Assembly: GCF_049898325.1 (NCBI RefSeq)
Contig: NZ_JAFCXL010000002.1
Location: 186,001 to 250,000 of the forward strand
Direction of reading: 5' to 3'
From: JAFCUW01 sp049898325
Lineage (GTDB): Bacteria > Pseudomonadota > Gammaproteobacteria > Burkholderiales > Burkholderiaceae_D
Length of the DNA stretch: 64,000 bases
The position numbers and the translations under genes are program-made. Positions 52,017 to 60,498 of the stretch are shown here, piece by piece. Within the stretch, counting starts at the first letter, position 1; every line of letters starts with the position of its first letter. Under the pieces are notes generated by a model. That model had not been told where the DNA came from and ran no database searches. It saw only the letters and a list, made by a program, of their open reading frames with translations.

Positions 52017-53441
52017 TTACGCGGCGATGGCGGCGAGCTGCTGGGTCAAGTAAGTACTGGTGGTGGTCATGCTGGCCATCGCCGAGTCGAGCGCGCTGAA
52101 CTGGGCACGGTAGCGCTTTTCCACATCGGCCAGGCGGGCGGTGAGGGTGGTGCGCTGCTTTTCCAGGTCCTTGATGCTGCTGTTAAAACTGTTGGTGTGC
52201 GAGGGCAGCGTGCCCACCGGGCTGAGGATGCGGCCCAGGGTCACGTCCATCTGGGCACCGAAGCCGCGGTTGCCGTCGTTGGTGGCGAACAGGGAGGTGA
52301 AATTCTTGGTCGGGTCGGCCAATGCCTTGTCGAGCTTGGTCGAATCGATGGAAATGGTGCCGTCGCGCTGGGTGGTGATGCCGATATCGGGCAGGGTGGC
52401 GCCACCGGCGGCGGCGCCGGGGATGGCGCTGCCCATCAGCGCGCGCAACTGGGTCTGGATGGTGCGCACGGTGCCGTCGCCATTGAGCACGGCGCCCTTG
52501 CCGGTGGTGGTGTCGTAGGCGGTCAGGTCGACCATCGATTTCGAGGCGTCGTTGTAGGCTTTGACAAACGCCTCGATATTCGTCTTGACGGTGCTGGTAT
52601 CGCGCGCCAGCGACAGCGTGGTGGTGACCCCGCTCGCGGTCGGCTTGGTCAGGGTCAGGGTGACGCCGTCGATGGCGTCGGTGATGGTGTTGGACGCCTT
52701 GGTGATCTTGACGTTGTCGACGAAGATGACGGCATCCTTGGCCGACACCGACTGCGTCATTTCGCTGCTGGCGCTGCCGTCGTAGGCAAACGCGGCCAGC
52801 GCCGGGTCGGCCACGATGCGCATGGCATTCTTGGCGCCCGTGCTGGTGGAGGCGAACGACAGGAAATTGCCCTCACCATTGTTGATGATGCTGGCGGTCA
52901 CGCCCGCGTTGGCGGCGTTGATGGCGTCCCTGACGCCGGCCAGCGTCTTGTGGTCCTCATCGATGGTAATCGTGGTGGCGCCATGCACATTGGCCGTGTC
53001 GAAGCTGAACTCGGCAGGATCGCTGCCAGCGACCGCGGTGTAGCTGCTGAAATCGAAGGTAATGGTGCCGGTGCCGACGACGTCGGTGGTGGCGCCATAC
53101 GAGACGCTGGTCTTGAGTTTTTGCTGCTGGGCCAGGCTTTGCACTTCGATGGCGTAGTTGCCGGTGGCGGTGCCGCCGGTGGCGGTGGCGCTGAGCACGG
53201 TCGGATCGGCCACCGTGGTCTTGATGGGCGCAATCAGCGCCGGCGTGGCGAGGGCGCGGGCGGCCGTCTGCAAGGTCGCCAGTGCGCTTTTCATGGTGCC
53301 GAAGGCGGTCAGCTTTTCCGTCAATACGGCTTGCTTCTTGTCGATGGCGTTGATCGGCATACGCTCGACCGCCATCAACTGGCTGACCAGACTTTCGACG
53401 GGCAGACCGGAACCGACTCCTGATGAACTGATTGTTGCCAT
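52017..53441 (-). CDS. fliD: Flagellar filament cap protein FliD (HAP2)
   Basis: FliD caps the filament and inserts flagellin subunits. The N-terminus (SGLPVESLVSQLMAVERMPI) and C-terminus (RTTLTARLADVEKRYRAQFS, then LDSAMASMTTTSTYLTQQLA) are the conserved coils. The central domains carry the NAMRIV and GVTLTLTKPTASG features of the family. At 474 residues the length is normal. It leads an apparent run fliD-S-T-fliK2-flhX-ycgR. Confidence 0.96.
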   Translation of the reverse strand: MATISSSGVGSGLPVESLVSQLMAVERMPINAIDKKQAVLTEKLTAFGTMKSALATLQTAARALATPALIAPIKTTVADPTVLSATATGGTATGNYAIEVQSLAQQQKLKTSVSYGATTDVVGTGTITFDFSSYTAVAGSDPAEFSFDTANVHGATTITIDEDHKTLAGVRDAINAANAGVTASIINNGEGNFLSFASTSTGAKNAMRIVADPALAAFAYDGSASSEMTQSVSAKDAVIFVDNVKITKASNTITDAIDGVTLTLTKPTASGVTTTLSLARDTSTVKTNIEAFVKAYNDASKSMVDLTAYDTTTGKGAVLNGDGTVRTIQTQLRALMGSAIPGAAAGGATLPDIGITTQRDGTISIDSTKLDKALADPTKNFTSLFATNDGNRGFGAQMDVTLGRILSPVGTLPSHTNSFNSSIKDLEKQRTTLTARLADVEKRYRAQFSALDSAMASMTTTSTYLTQQLAAIAA

Positions 53442-53644
53442 GATGTTTTCTCCAACTTGCAGGCACTATACCGTGGCAGGGGGGCCGTCAAATTGCCCGA
53501 AAGAGGGGCAAACAGGCGCTATTTCCCATTCGATGCCACTGGGGCGGACCAGGCATTGCCGGCCGCGCGTGATGCACACTGCATATTCCAGGTCTGCGCG
53601 GGGCAGATTCAAACGCAGTGCTTGCTACCTTGTCGCAGGAGGAC

Positions 53645-54040
53645 TCAGGCCTCTTGCTTGATCAACATGCCCTTGGCGCGGTCGAGCGCCTTGGCAATTT
53701 CCAGCGCTTCCACCGACGGCATCTGGCGCAGCACTTCGCGCGTTTCCTGGTCGATCACCTTGACCACCAGGCGCTTGCTGTCGTCGTCGATGGAAAACTC
53801 GACGCCCTGGCCAGCGGCCTGCAGGGACTTGTTGATATTGCCGACGGCTTCGTCGAGCGGGTCGGGGGCGCCGGCGGCGCGCACTTCGGGTGCGCGGGTG
53901 GCGGCAGCGGCTGCGACGGGCGCTGGCGCGGTACTGGCGGCGAGTTTGCCGGCGGCTGCCGCGGCGGCGGCGCGCACGGCGTTCGGGTCGCGCTCGACCG
54001 GCGAGGGCGCCGGCGAACTGGAAACGGAACGGATATCCAT
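53645..54040 (-). CDS. flaG: FlaG family protein
   Basis: A 131-residue protein with an Ala-rich variable N-terminus and the FlaG domain in the last 70 residues. The core reads GVEFSIDDDSKRLVVKVIDQ followed by VLRQMPSVEALEIAKAL. FlaG influences filament length in several bacteria. The ATG at 54040 (MDIRSVSSS) is chosen as in other FlaG proteins. It lies between fliC and fliD, 95 bp after the fliC stop, beyond the fliC terminator. Confidence 0.92.
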   Translation of the reverse strand: MDIRSVSSSPAPSPVERDPNAVRAAAAAAAGKLAASTAPAPVAAAAATRAPEVRAAGAPDPLDEAVGNINKSLQAAGQGVEFSIDDDSKRLVVKVIDQETREVLRQMPSVEALEIAKALDRAKGMLIKQEA

Positions 54041-54074
54041 GAAAAACTCCCAAGAAGGCTTGCCTTCGAATGGC

Positions 54075-54106
54075 AAAAAGACCCTGCCGGCTTGAACCGA
54101 CAGGGT
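54075..54106 (-). terminator. Intrinsic terminator of fliC
   Basis: On the minus strand ACCCTGTCGG and CCGGCAGGGT pair (one G-U) around a TTCAAG loop, followed by CTTTTT, 28 bp after the flagellin stop. Confidence 0.8.
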
Positions 54107-54134
54107 CGCTGGCTACATCATGCCGGGCGGGGAA

Positions 54135-55952
54135 TTAACCGCGCAGCAGCGACAGCACGCCGTTTGGCAGCGAGTTGGCCTGGGCCAGCATCGCGGTACC
54201 TGCCTGCTGCAGAATCTGGCCGCGGGTCAGGCTGGCAGTTTCCGAAGCGAAGTCGGCGTCTTGAATCCGGCTACGGGAAGCCGACAAGTTTTCCGACGTG
54301 GCTTGCAAGTTCGACACAACGGCGCTGAAACGGTTCTGGTAAGCACCCAGAGCAGCTTTCGACGAGTTGACCGAGCTGAGGGCGGCATCGATGGTGCTCA
54401 ATGCTGCCTGCGCGCCGGAGGCGGTGCTGACGTCGACCGAGCTGACCGAGTTGGTCGACTTGGTGTCGGCCGATTTCAAGCCTTCGAATGCCTTCAGGCC
54501 GGCGTTCTTGTCGTTGGCGCCGCCCACCACGATACCGTTGGGGTTCGAGCTCGACAGGGTAACGGTACTGGAAAACACGCCGGCGGTGATGCCTGCCGAG
54601 TTGGCGGAGGTGCCAGTGCCATCCTGTACGTTGATGTCGCGGCCGTCCGCTGCGGTCAGCGACACGGCGCCGGTGATCGAATTGGCCGTCGCGGTGACGC
54701 CCGTTTTGCCACTGACCAGGTTGATGGCCGCGGCCGCATTCGCGCCCTGGCCCTGCGCGGTGGTGCCGGTTGCGATGGCGCCGATGTCCACACCGTTGAT
54801 CTTGAACGAACCAGCGGTCTGGGCGCCCACCGATGCGCCGGTGGTGGTGGTGACGCTGCCTGCGGTGGTAGCGACAACACCGGCATTGGCCAGCACGTTG
54901 GCAATCGGCGTTGCGCCGGCGGCAGGATCGACCATCTTGACGGTGATGTCCTTGCCATTGAGCGACTGCAGCTGGACCTTGCCGGTGTCATCAACCGTAG
55001 CGCGCACGCCGGTTTTGTCCGAGATCTTGTTGATTGCTTCGGCCGCGTTGGCGCCCTGGGCGATCAGCGCGGTCGGGCCACCGGCCGTTGGCGGGTTGGC
55101 GGTCAGGACTGCGGCGACACCGGCGGCGATTTCGCCGACGGCCACACCGTTGATGCTGAAGGTGTTGGCAGCCAAAGCGGCAGCGGCGGTAGGCACGGCG
55201 CCGGTGGTCTTGATGGCGTTGGCAACGGTGGCGTTGGCGGTGGCGGTGACACCGGACTGGCCGGCGGCAGCGTTGATGGCCTGGGCCACGGCGTAAGCCG
55301 AGCTCGAGGTCTGGCCAGCCTGGCCACCGGCGGTCGAACCACCGACTTGTGCGCCGTTCAGGGTCAGGTCGCCGGCGATCAGGCCACCGGAGACGGAACC
55401 GGAGGTCAGGGTGGTCGAACCGGACAGGCCCGTGCCCAGTGCGGTCGTTTGCAGGTTGGCGATCTTGTCGATCTGGATGCGGTCGCTCGAGGTGGCGTTG
55501 GCGCCCACCTGGAAGCTTTGGGCGGTGAACGAACCGTCAAGCAGGTTCAGACCGTTGAAGCTGGTCGATTTGGCGACGCGGTCGATCTCGTCCTTGAGCT
55601 GGCCGACTTCCGACTGGATCGACGCGCGGTCGGTGTCCGAGTTCGAGCCGTTGGCCGACTGCACGGCCAGGTCACGCATACGCTGCAACAGATCACTTGC
55701 CGAGTTCAAGCCGCCTTCAGCGGTTTGCGCCAGCGAGATGCCGTCATTGGCGTTACGTGCTGCCACGTTCATGCCGCTGATCTGCGAGGTCATGCGGCTG
55801 GAGATCGACATACCTGCCGCGTCGTCTTTGGCGCTGTTGATACGCAGGCCGGTCGACAGACGCTGCAACGACGTGGCCAGACCCGATTGCGACGAGGTCA
55901 GGTTGCGCTGTGCGTTGAGCGAGGAAATGTTGGTGTTGATCATCGATGCCAT
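54135..55952 (-). CDS. fliC: Flagellin FliC
   Basis: The filament subunit, 605 residues. The N-terminal D0/D1 (MINTNISSLNAQRNLTSSQS, then LSTGLRINSAKDDAAGMSIS) and the C-terminal D1/D0 (NRFSAVVSNLQATSENLSAS, then RIQDADFASETASLTR) are strongly conserved. The surface region between them is Ala/Thr/Val/Gly-rich with several flagellin-IN-like repeats (FSINGVAVGEIAAG and FKINGVDIGAIATG). It contains many Ser/Thr candidate glycosylation sites. A GGAG lies 8 bases before the ATG, with a sigma-28-type promoter further upstream. Confidence 0.97.
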   Translation of the reverse strand: MASMINTNISSLNAQRNLTSSQSGLATSLQRLSTGLRINSAKDDAAGMSISSRMTSQISGMNVAARNANDGISLAQTAEGGLNSASDLLQRMRDLAVQSANGSNSDTDRASIQSEVGQLKDEIDRVAKSTSFNGLNLLDGSFTAQSFQVGANATSSDRIQIDKIANLQTTALGTGLSGSTTLTSGSVSGGLIAGDLTLNGAQVGGSTAGGQAGQTSSSAYAVAQAINAAAGQSGVTATANATVANAIKTTGAVPTAAAALAANTFSINGVAVGEIAAGVAAVLTANPPTAGGPTALIAQGANAAEAINKISDKTGVRATVDDTGKVQLQSLNGKDITVKMVDPAAGATPIANVLANAGVVATTAGSVTTTTGASVGAQTAGSFKINGVDIGAIATGTTAQGQGANAAAAINLVSGKTGVTATANSITGAVSLTAADGRDINVQDGTGTSANSAGITAGVFSSTVTLSSSNPNGIVVGGANDKNAGLKAFEGLKSADTKSTNSVSSVDVSTASGAQAALSTIDAALSSVNSSKAALGAYQNRFSAVVSNLQATSENLSASRSRIQDADFASETASLTRGQILQQAGTAMLAQANSLPNGVLSLLRG

Positions 55953-56006
55953 GGTAATTCTCCAAAACTGGTAGTACGGGGTGGGCGACGTGCCGCTGCT
56001 GTCCTT

Positions 56007-56038
56007 GGTGTGCCCCGCTTTTCCGGGACAATCACACC
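56007..56038 (-). promoter_or_regulatory. Stem-loop at the 5' end of the fliC mRNA
   Basis: The minus strand folds as GGTGT and ACACC outside GTCCCG and CGGGGC, with a GAAAAG loop and a small bulge. It begins about 6 bases after the predicted fliC start site, a position typical of mRNA-stabilising 5' hairpins. Confidence 0.5.
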
Positions 56039-56051
56039 GTGGTTGAATCAG

Positions 56052-56078
56052 GTAACGGAGTGTGCTTCTGATTCTTTA
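56052..56078 (-). promoter_or_regulatory. Probable sigma-28 (FliA) promoter of fliC
   Basis: On the minus strand TAAA is followed after 15 bases by TCCGTTAC. The enteric consensus is TAAA-N15-GCCGATAA. The predicted start near 56045 gives a 5' UTR of about 90 bases. The -10 variant resembles the one before flgK. Confidence 0.62.
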
Positions 56079-56240
56079 GAGCAAAATTTGATAATAAAAT
56101 CATTGCCTTGCCCTTCAGTTCGCCGTTTGGGCGCGCTTAAACGACCGCGCCCGACCGAACTTGAGGGTGAAAATAATTTTATTTTTTTGATGAAACGGCG
56201 CCAGGACGGCGCGTTTGCTTGATAAATGATTATGACAATT

Positions 56241-56267
56241 GGCCGCCACCCCGGGCGGGGGGCGGCC
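56241..56267 (-). terminator. Terminator-like hairpin after the diguanylate cyclase gene
   Basis: GGCCGCC and GGCGGCC enclose a CCCCG/CGGGG core just beyond the stop of the cyclase gene. There is no T-run, so it may terminate weakly or act as a processing or stability element. Confidence 0.4.
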
Positions 56268-56271
56268 GCGG

Positions 56272-57858
56272 TTAATCGGCGATGACGACGCGGTTCTTGC
56301 CCGCCTTCTTGGCCGCATACATGGCCTTGTCGGCGCGGCCGATCAGCGCTTCCTGGGTTTCATTGGCGACGCGCAGCGCCACCCCGGCCGAAAAGGTGAT
56401 GAGCAACTTGTCGTTCTCGTGCAGGAAGAAATGCTTGGTCAGTTCGCGCTGCACCCGCGTCATCGTCTGCGAGGCCGCGTCGAGCGTGGTCTCGGGCAGC
56501 AGGATGACAAACTCCTCGCCGCCGAAGCGGGCGATCGCATCCATCGAACGCAGCTCGTCCTTGACGATCTTGACCAGGTGGCGCAGGGCGCTGTCGCCGG
56601 CCTGGTGGCCGTGGGTGTCGTTGAGGCGTTTGAAGTCGTCTAGGTCGAGCAGGGCCACGCACAGGGGCGTGCCGCGGCGGTCGGCGCGCGCCGTTTCGCG
56701 GTCGAACACGTCGTCCAGGCCGCGACGGTTGAGGCTGCCCGTCAACTGGTCTTCGCGCACCAGTTCGCTCATGTGGCGCAATTCCGCCTCCAGTTGGGTG
56801 ATCTTGTTCTCGGCGTCCTGCACTTCCTGGCGCGCCTCGAGCATGCGGTCGCGTGACTTGAGCGCCTCGGCCTGCACCAGCCGGGTTTCGCGCAGCACTT
56901 CGGCGACCACGTCGTTGAGGTCGGTAATATTGGCGGCGCTGCTGATGCGCTCGGTGAAGCCGCCGATTTTTTCGTGGAAGTCGCCGGTCGAGGCGGCCAC
57001 GCTGCCCAGGCGGTCAATGAAGGTCATCATCATGTTCTTGACCGTCACCTTGACATCCGACAGGCTGTGTTTGAGCTTGCCCTGTTTATAGATGACGTCC
57101 TTGAGGCTGCGGGTGGCGTCTTCCAGCGCGCGCTGGTCCATCGGTCCGCTGATCAGGTCCTGCACGGCGTCGATCTGGCCGCGCAGCCAGCTGTCGTCGT
57201 CGAGCAGGCCGCTGACGTTTTCCAGCAGCAGCTTGAACAGGCGCAGCAGCAACTCTTGCTGCTCGCCCACGTCGCCACTTTTGATTTCGATCTGGTAACA
57301 CAATTGTTTGAGGCGCGCGCCGATCTCGCCCAAGGCTTCGTCCGAATGGCCCGTCTTGACGGCCGCGCCCAGCGCCTCCGCTTCGGCGACCAGGGCGGGA
57401 TTGCCGCTGAGCAGAGAGGCGACGGCAAAGCCCAACGTGCGGCTGAGCAGTTCGCGCAATTGCTTCGATTCGGCCCCTTCGGCCGGCACCGTCAGCGCGA
57501 TGTTGCCGGCGCCGGCGCGGCGGTACGGCTTTTCCACCAGTTGCGCCAGGTTGCGGGCACAGGTGTCCCAGTCGCGGTTGGTCAAGGCGCGCGTGAAGCG
57601 GCGGCCCAGATCGGCCATCTCGCCCGGCGTCTCGGCCAGCTTGCCGGCAAATTCGGCCAGCACGCGTTCGGCTGCCCCGCTGTCGGGCGCCGCGGCGGCC
57701 GCCGGCACGGTCGGCACGCCCGCCACCTCGTTGTAGATTTCGCGGTAATTGTCCGGGGTCGGCGCAATGCGGCGGGTGGCCAGGCGGCGGAAGGCTTCGC
57801 GGGCGAAATCGGCTGGATTCTGGCCGGGAGCGGGAGGTTTGGCAGGAGGCTGGGACAT
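56272..57858 (-). CDS. GGDEF diguanylate cyclase
   Basis: A 528-residue predicted c-di-GMP synthase. The C-terminal GGDEF domain has LDLDDFKRLNDTHGHQAGDS and the active-site IARFGGEEFVILLPE. An inhibitory-site RxxD (RSMD) lies five residues before GGEEF, so product feedback is likely. The first 350 residues are helical, with AFRRLATRRIAPTPDNYREI at the N-terminus and a coiled coil before the catalytic domain. No membrane segments. It lies upstream of fliC and may feed the YcgR brake. Confidence 0.92.
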   Translation of the reverse strand: MSQPPAKPPAPGQNPADFAREAFRRLATRRIAPTPDNYREIYNEVAGVPTVPAAAAAPDSGAAERVLAEFAGKLAETPGEMADLGRRFTRALTNRDWDTCARNLAQLVEKPYRRAGAGNIALTVPAEGAESKQLRELLSRTLGFAVASLLSGNPALVAEAEALGAAVKTGHSDEALGEIGARLKQLCYQIEIKSGDVGEQQELLLRLFKLLLENVSGLLDDDSWLRGQIDAVQDLISGPMDQRALEDATRSLKDVIYKQGKLKHSLSDVKVTVKNMMMTFIDRLGSVAASTGDFHEKIGGFTERISSAANITDLNDVVAEVLRETRLVQAEALKSRDRMLEARQEVQDAENKITQLEAELRHMSELVREDQLTGSLNRRGLDDVFDRETARADRRGTPLCVALLDLDDFKRLNDTHGHQAGDSALRHLVKIVKDELRSMDAIARFGGEEFVILLPETTLDAASQTMTRVQRELTKHFFLHENDKLLITFSAGVALRVANETQEALIGRADKAMYAAKKAGKNRVVIAD

Positions 57859-58037
57859 GGGGTCGGTAGGAGAGCGGCGGGCGCGTTAACAGAGAGCAAT
57901 CCCTGTATGGTAATGCAGTTCGAATAGTTACATGGTGCAAATAAAAATGGTGAGAGTCACTTACTTTATGGCACAGCTTCCACGCCGGCACGCGAGGAAG
58001 TGAAATTTCCTTTCATCTATCGAATAATAATGAAAGA

Positions 58038-58685
58038 TTATTCAATCAACTGGTTTTTGATGGCGTAGTGGGTCAGTTCGGCGCTGTTTTTCAGCTTCAT
58101 TTTCAGCAGCAGCCGGGCGCGGTATTCGCTGATGGTTTTCACCGACAATTTGAGCTCCTCGGCAATTGCCGTCACCGTCTTGCCCGAGGCGATCATGGTC
58201 AGGGTCTGGTATTCGCGGTCGGACAGGGTTTCATGGGGCGCGCCGGCGTGGTCTTCGCCCAGTTGCGAGGCCAGTTCCTGCGCCAGCGCCGCGCTGACGT
58301 ACTTCTGGCCGGCGGCCACCAGGCGGATGGCGTCGACCAGTTCGCGCGGGGCGCTCTGCTTGGTCAGATAGCCCGCCGCGCCCGCCTTGAGCGAGCGGAT
58401 CGCGTACTGGTCCTCGCGGTGCATCGACAGCATCAGCACGACCATGTCGGGCTGCTCTTTCTTGACTTGCTTGAGCACTTCGATGCCGCTGCGGTCGGGC
58501 ATGGAGATGTCGAGCAGCATGACGTGGCACTTGGCCTTGCGAAACAGCTTGATGGCGTCGTGACCGTTTTCCGCTTCGCCGGCCACGATGATGTCGCGCG
58601 ACTCTGCCAGGATCTGCTTGAGGCCTTCGCGCACGATGGCGTGGTCGTCGGCGATGAAGACGCGGATGGTGGCTTTTTCGGTCAT
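58038..58685 (-). CDS. LuxR/NarL-family response regulator
   Basis: A 215-residue two-component regulator. The receiver domain has FIADDHAIVREGLKQIL and the phospho-acceptor Asp in HVMLLDISMPDRSG (about residue 58). The conserved Lys lies in AAGYLTKQSAPREL. The C-terminal LuxR-type HTH reads LSDREYQTLTMIASGKTVTA and following. It overlaps its histidine kinase gene by four bases. Target genes are unknown; a role in motility is only suggested by location. Confidence 0.93.
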   Translation of the reverse strand: MTEKATIRVFIADDHAIVREGLKQILAESRDIIVAGEAENGHDAIKLFRKAKCHVMLLDISMPDRSGIEVLKQVKKEQPDMVVLMLSMHREDQYAIRSLKAGAAGYLTKQSAPRELVDAIRLVAAGQKYVSAALAQELASQLGEDHAGAPHETLSDREYQTLTMIASGKTVTAIAEELKLSVKTISEYRARLLLKMKLKNSAELTHYAIKNQLIE

Positions 58686-59770
58686 GGGGCAGGCGGGCTC
58701 AGCTCGATCTTGATGGCCACCATGGTGCCACCTCCGGGCGCGCGCGACAAGGTCATTGTGCCCCCCAGCGCGCGCGCCCGCTCGCTCATGCTGCGCAGGC
58801 CGAAGGAACCGGGCTTGCGGCGGTCGGCCGCGGCGATGCCGCCGCCATTGTCGGTGATCCGCAGCGACAGCGCATCGCCGTCGCGCGCGAGCGCGATATC
58901 GACGCGGCTGGCGCCGGCATGCTTGGCGATATTGGTTAGCGCTTCCTGGAAAATCCGGAACAGGGCGATGGCGTGATCGGGCGAGAGGGCGATGTCGGTC
59001 TCGTTGGTGGCGAAATGGCAGGCGATGCCGACCTGCTTTTCAAATTCCTTCACTTGCCATTCGAACGCGGCGACGATGCCGAAGTCGAGCATGGGCGGGC
59101 GCAGGTCGAGCGAGATGCGGTGCACCGCCTCGATGGTGCGGTCGACCAGGCTGTCGACATAATTGGTCTTGTCGAGCAGTTGCGGCTGGTCGGGCGGCAG
59201 CCGGCGCGCCAGCATGGCAATGGCCATCTTGATGGCGGTGAGGTTGCCGCCCAGGTCGTCGTGGATTTCGCGGGCGATGCGGGTGCGTTCCTGTTCCTTG
59301 ACCGCTTCGATGTGGGCGGTCAGCTCGGCCAGGGCGGCGCGCGAGTCGCTCACTTCGCGCTGGGCCTGCTTGCCGGCGCTGATATTGGTCATGATGCCTT
59401 CCCACTGCACCGCGCCGGCGGGCGCGGCCAGCGCGCGCGGGGTCGAACGCAGGTTGATCCACTTGACGTCCTTGAAGGCGTCGATCCAGATGCGGCCTTC
59501 CCAGTTCCAGGGCGTCAGCGCTGCCGCCGAGGCCTGCATCGATTCGAGGTAGGCGGGGCGATCCTGCGGCAGGATCAGGGCGAGAAAGCGGCGCGGCTCC
59601 GCCTCCAGCACGGCCGCCGGCACGCCCAGCAGCGCTTCGCAGCCTTCGCTCAGGTAGGGAAAGCGCACCGCGCCGTCCGCCTCGACGACGAACTGGTAGA
59701 CCAGGCCGGGCATGTGGCGCACCACGGCGTTGAAACGGGCTTCATAGTCGGTAGGCAAGTGGGCAGTCAT
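58682..59770 (-). CDS. PAS-domain sensor histidine kinase (HisKA_3 type)
   Basis: A 362-residue cytoplasmic kinase. An N-terminal PAS domain (MPGLVYQFVVEADGAVRFPY, about residues 15-130) precedes a HisKA_3 helix with the phospho-acceptor His in RIAREIHDDLGGNLTAIKMA. The HATPase domain follows (FQEALTNIAKHAGASRVDIA, then LRITDNGGGI and GSFGLRSMSERARALGG). No TM helices, so the signal is probably internal. The ATG at 59770 is used. It pairs with the regulator next to it and follows the membrane protein gene by 11 bp. Confidence 0.92.
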   Translation of the reverse strand: MTAHLPTDYEARFNAVVRHMPGLVYQFVVEADGAVRFPYLSEGCEALLGVPAAVLEAEPRRFLALILPQDRPAYLESMQASAAALTPWNWEGRIWIDAFKDVKWINLRSTPRALAAPAGAVQWEGIMTNISAGKQAQREVSDSRAALAELTAHIEAVKEQERTRIAREIHDDLGGNLTAIKMAIAMLARRLPPDQPQLLDKTNYVDSLVDRTIEAVHRISLDLRPPMLDFGIVAAFEWQVKEFEKQVGIACHFATNETDIALSPDHAIALFRIFQEALTNIAKHAGASRVDIALARDGDALSLRITDNGGGIAAADRRKPGSFGLRSMSERARALGGTMTLSRAPGGGTMVAIKIELSPPAP

Positions 59771-59781
59771 CGTGATGGGTT

Positions 59782-60408
59782 TCAGGAACGCCGGCGGGCG
59801 CGGAAAATCGCCTGGAAGCGGCGCAGGATGCGGGCCGGGCGGGTGGCCGCGCGCGCGCCATGGCGGCTGCGCCGCCGCAGCCGCAGCCAGCGGCGACGCA
59901 GGGCCTGGCGTAGTTGTTCCGACGTGAGCGCGGCGCGCCGGTAAAAGCCGGTGGCGCGCAGGCGCGCCAGCCAGTCGTCGCGCACGGCCAGGAAGCGCGC
60001 ATGCCAGCGAGCGAACCAGGGCAGCGTCAGCAGGGCCGGGCGGGTCAGGAAATACACGCGCGCCACCAGCGCGGCGCCGCCCAGCTTGGCGGCGACGAAC
60101 ACGGCCACCCCGGTGACGGGATAGCCGGCGCCGATGGCGAACAGCGCCAGCAATTTGACGGGCAGCAGCAACGCAGCGGGCAGCACGAACAGGCACAGTG
60201 CGGGGTAGGGCGAGAGCGTGGCGATGCGCGCGTCAATCAGCTTGAACGGCGGCCACGCCGACACCGTCCGCACCAGCGCCAGGCCCAGGTCCCAGCACCA
60301 CTCTTCGAGCAGCAGCAGCAGGGCGCCGGCCACCACCAGCGGCGAGAGCAGGCGGTTGCGCAGCTTGCGCGAGCGCACGCGGGGACGGGGAGGCGGGGAC
60401 GACGGCAT
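59782..60408 (-). CDS. Membrane protein of unknown function
   Basis: A 208-residue protein with two or three TM helices (SPLVVAGALLLLLEEWCW, ALCLFVLPAALLLPVKLLAL and VTGVAVFVAAKLGGAALVAR). A very Arg-rich C-terminal half ends in RRFQAIFRARRRS. I do not recognise a named domain beyond similarity to uncharacterised proteobacterial membrane proteins. It is on the same strand and close to the histidine kinase gene, so it could be cotranscribed, but nothing shows it is a sensor. The ATG at 60408 opens with a Pro/Arg stretch. Confidence 0.72.
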   Translation of the reverse strand: MPSSPPPRPRVRSRKLRNRLLSPLVVAGALLLLLEEWCWDLGLALVRTVSAWPPFKLIDARIATLSPYPALCLFVLPAALLLPVKLLALFAIGAGYPVTGVAVFVAAKLGGAALVARVYFLTRPALLTLPWFARWHARFLAVRDDWLARLRATGFYRRAALTSEQLRQALRRRWLRLRRRSRHGARAATRPARILRRFQAIFRARRRS

Positions 60409-60486
60409 GGGGCGATGATACGGCAAAAGTGTCGACGGGCGCTGCGATTCGGGGCGGGTGGACCGCCACGCAGGCCGGTACGCCGG

Positions 60487-60492
60487 TACAAT
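60487..60492 (+). promoter_or_regulatory. -10 box placing the greB start site near its ATG
   Basis: TACAAT (five of six matches) ends 6 bases before the greB ATG. Standard spacing would put transcription initiation at or next to the start codon. No clear -35 was seen. Confidence 0.4.
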
Positions 60493-60498
60493 AGGGCC

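Larger units (their letters stand above)
55953..56271. other. Flagellin upstream region
   Basis: A 319-bp gene-free stretch. Reading towards fliC it holds the hairpin after the diguanylate cyclase (56241-56267), an AT-rich segment around 56080-56220, the sigma-28-type promoter (56052-56078), a 5' UTR stem-loop (56007-56038) and the fliC ribosome-binding site. No protein-coding frame of note. Confidence 0.8.

Noticed and set aside
53465..53491. TTGACG and TATAGT upstream of fliD as a sigma-70 promoter
   Set aside because: Spacing is only 15 bases, shorter than functional promoters normally use; left unannotated.
58022..58043. AT-rich inverted repeat (GAATAAT/ATTATTC) at the end of the response regulator gene
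   Set aside because: A weak stem overlapping the stop codon with no T-run; likely chance in an AT-rich gap.
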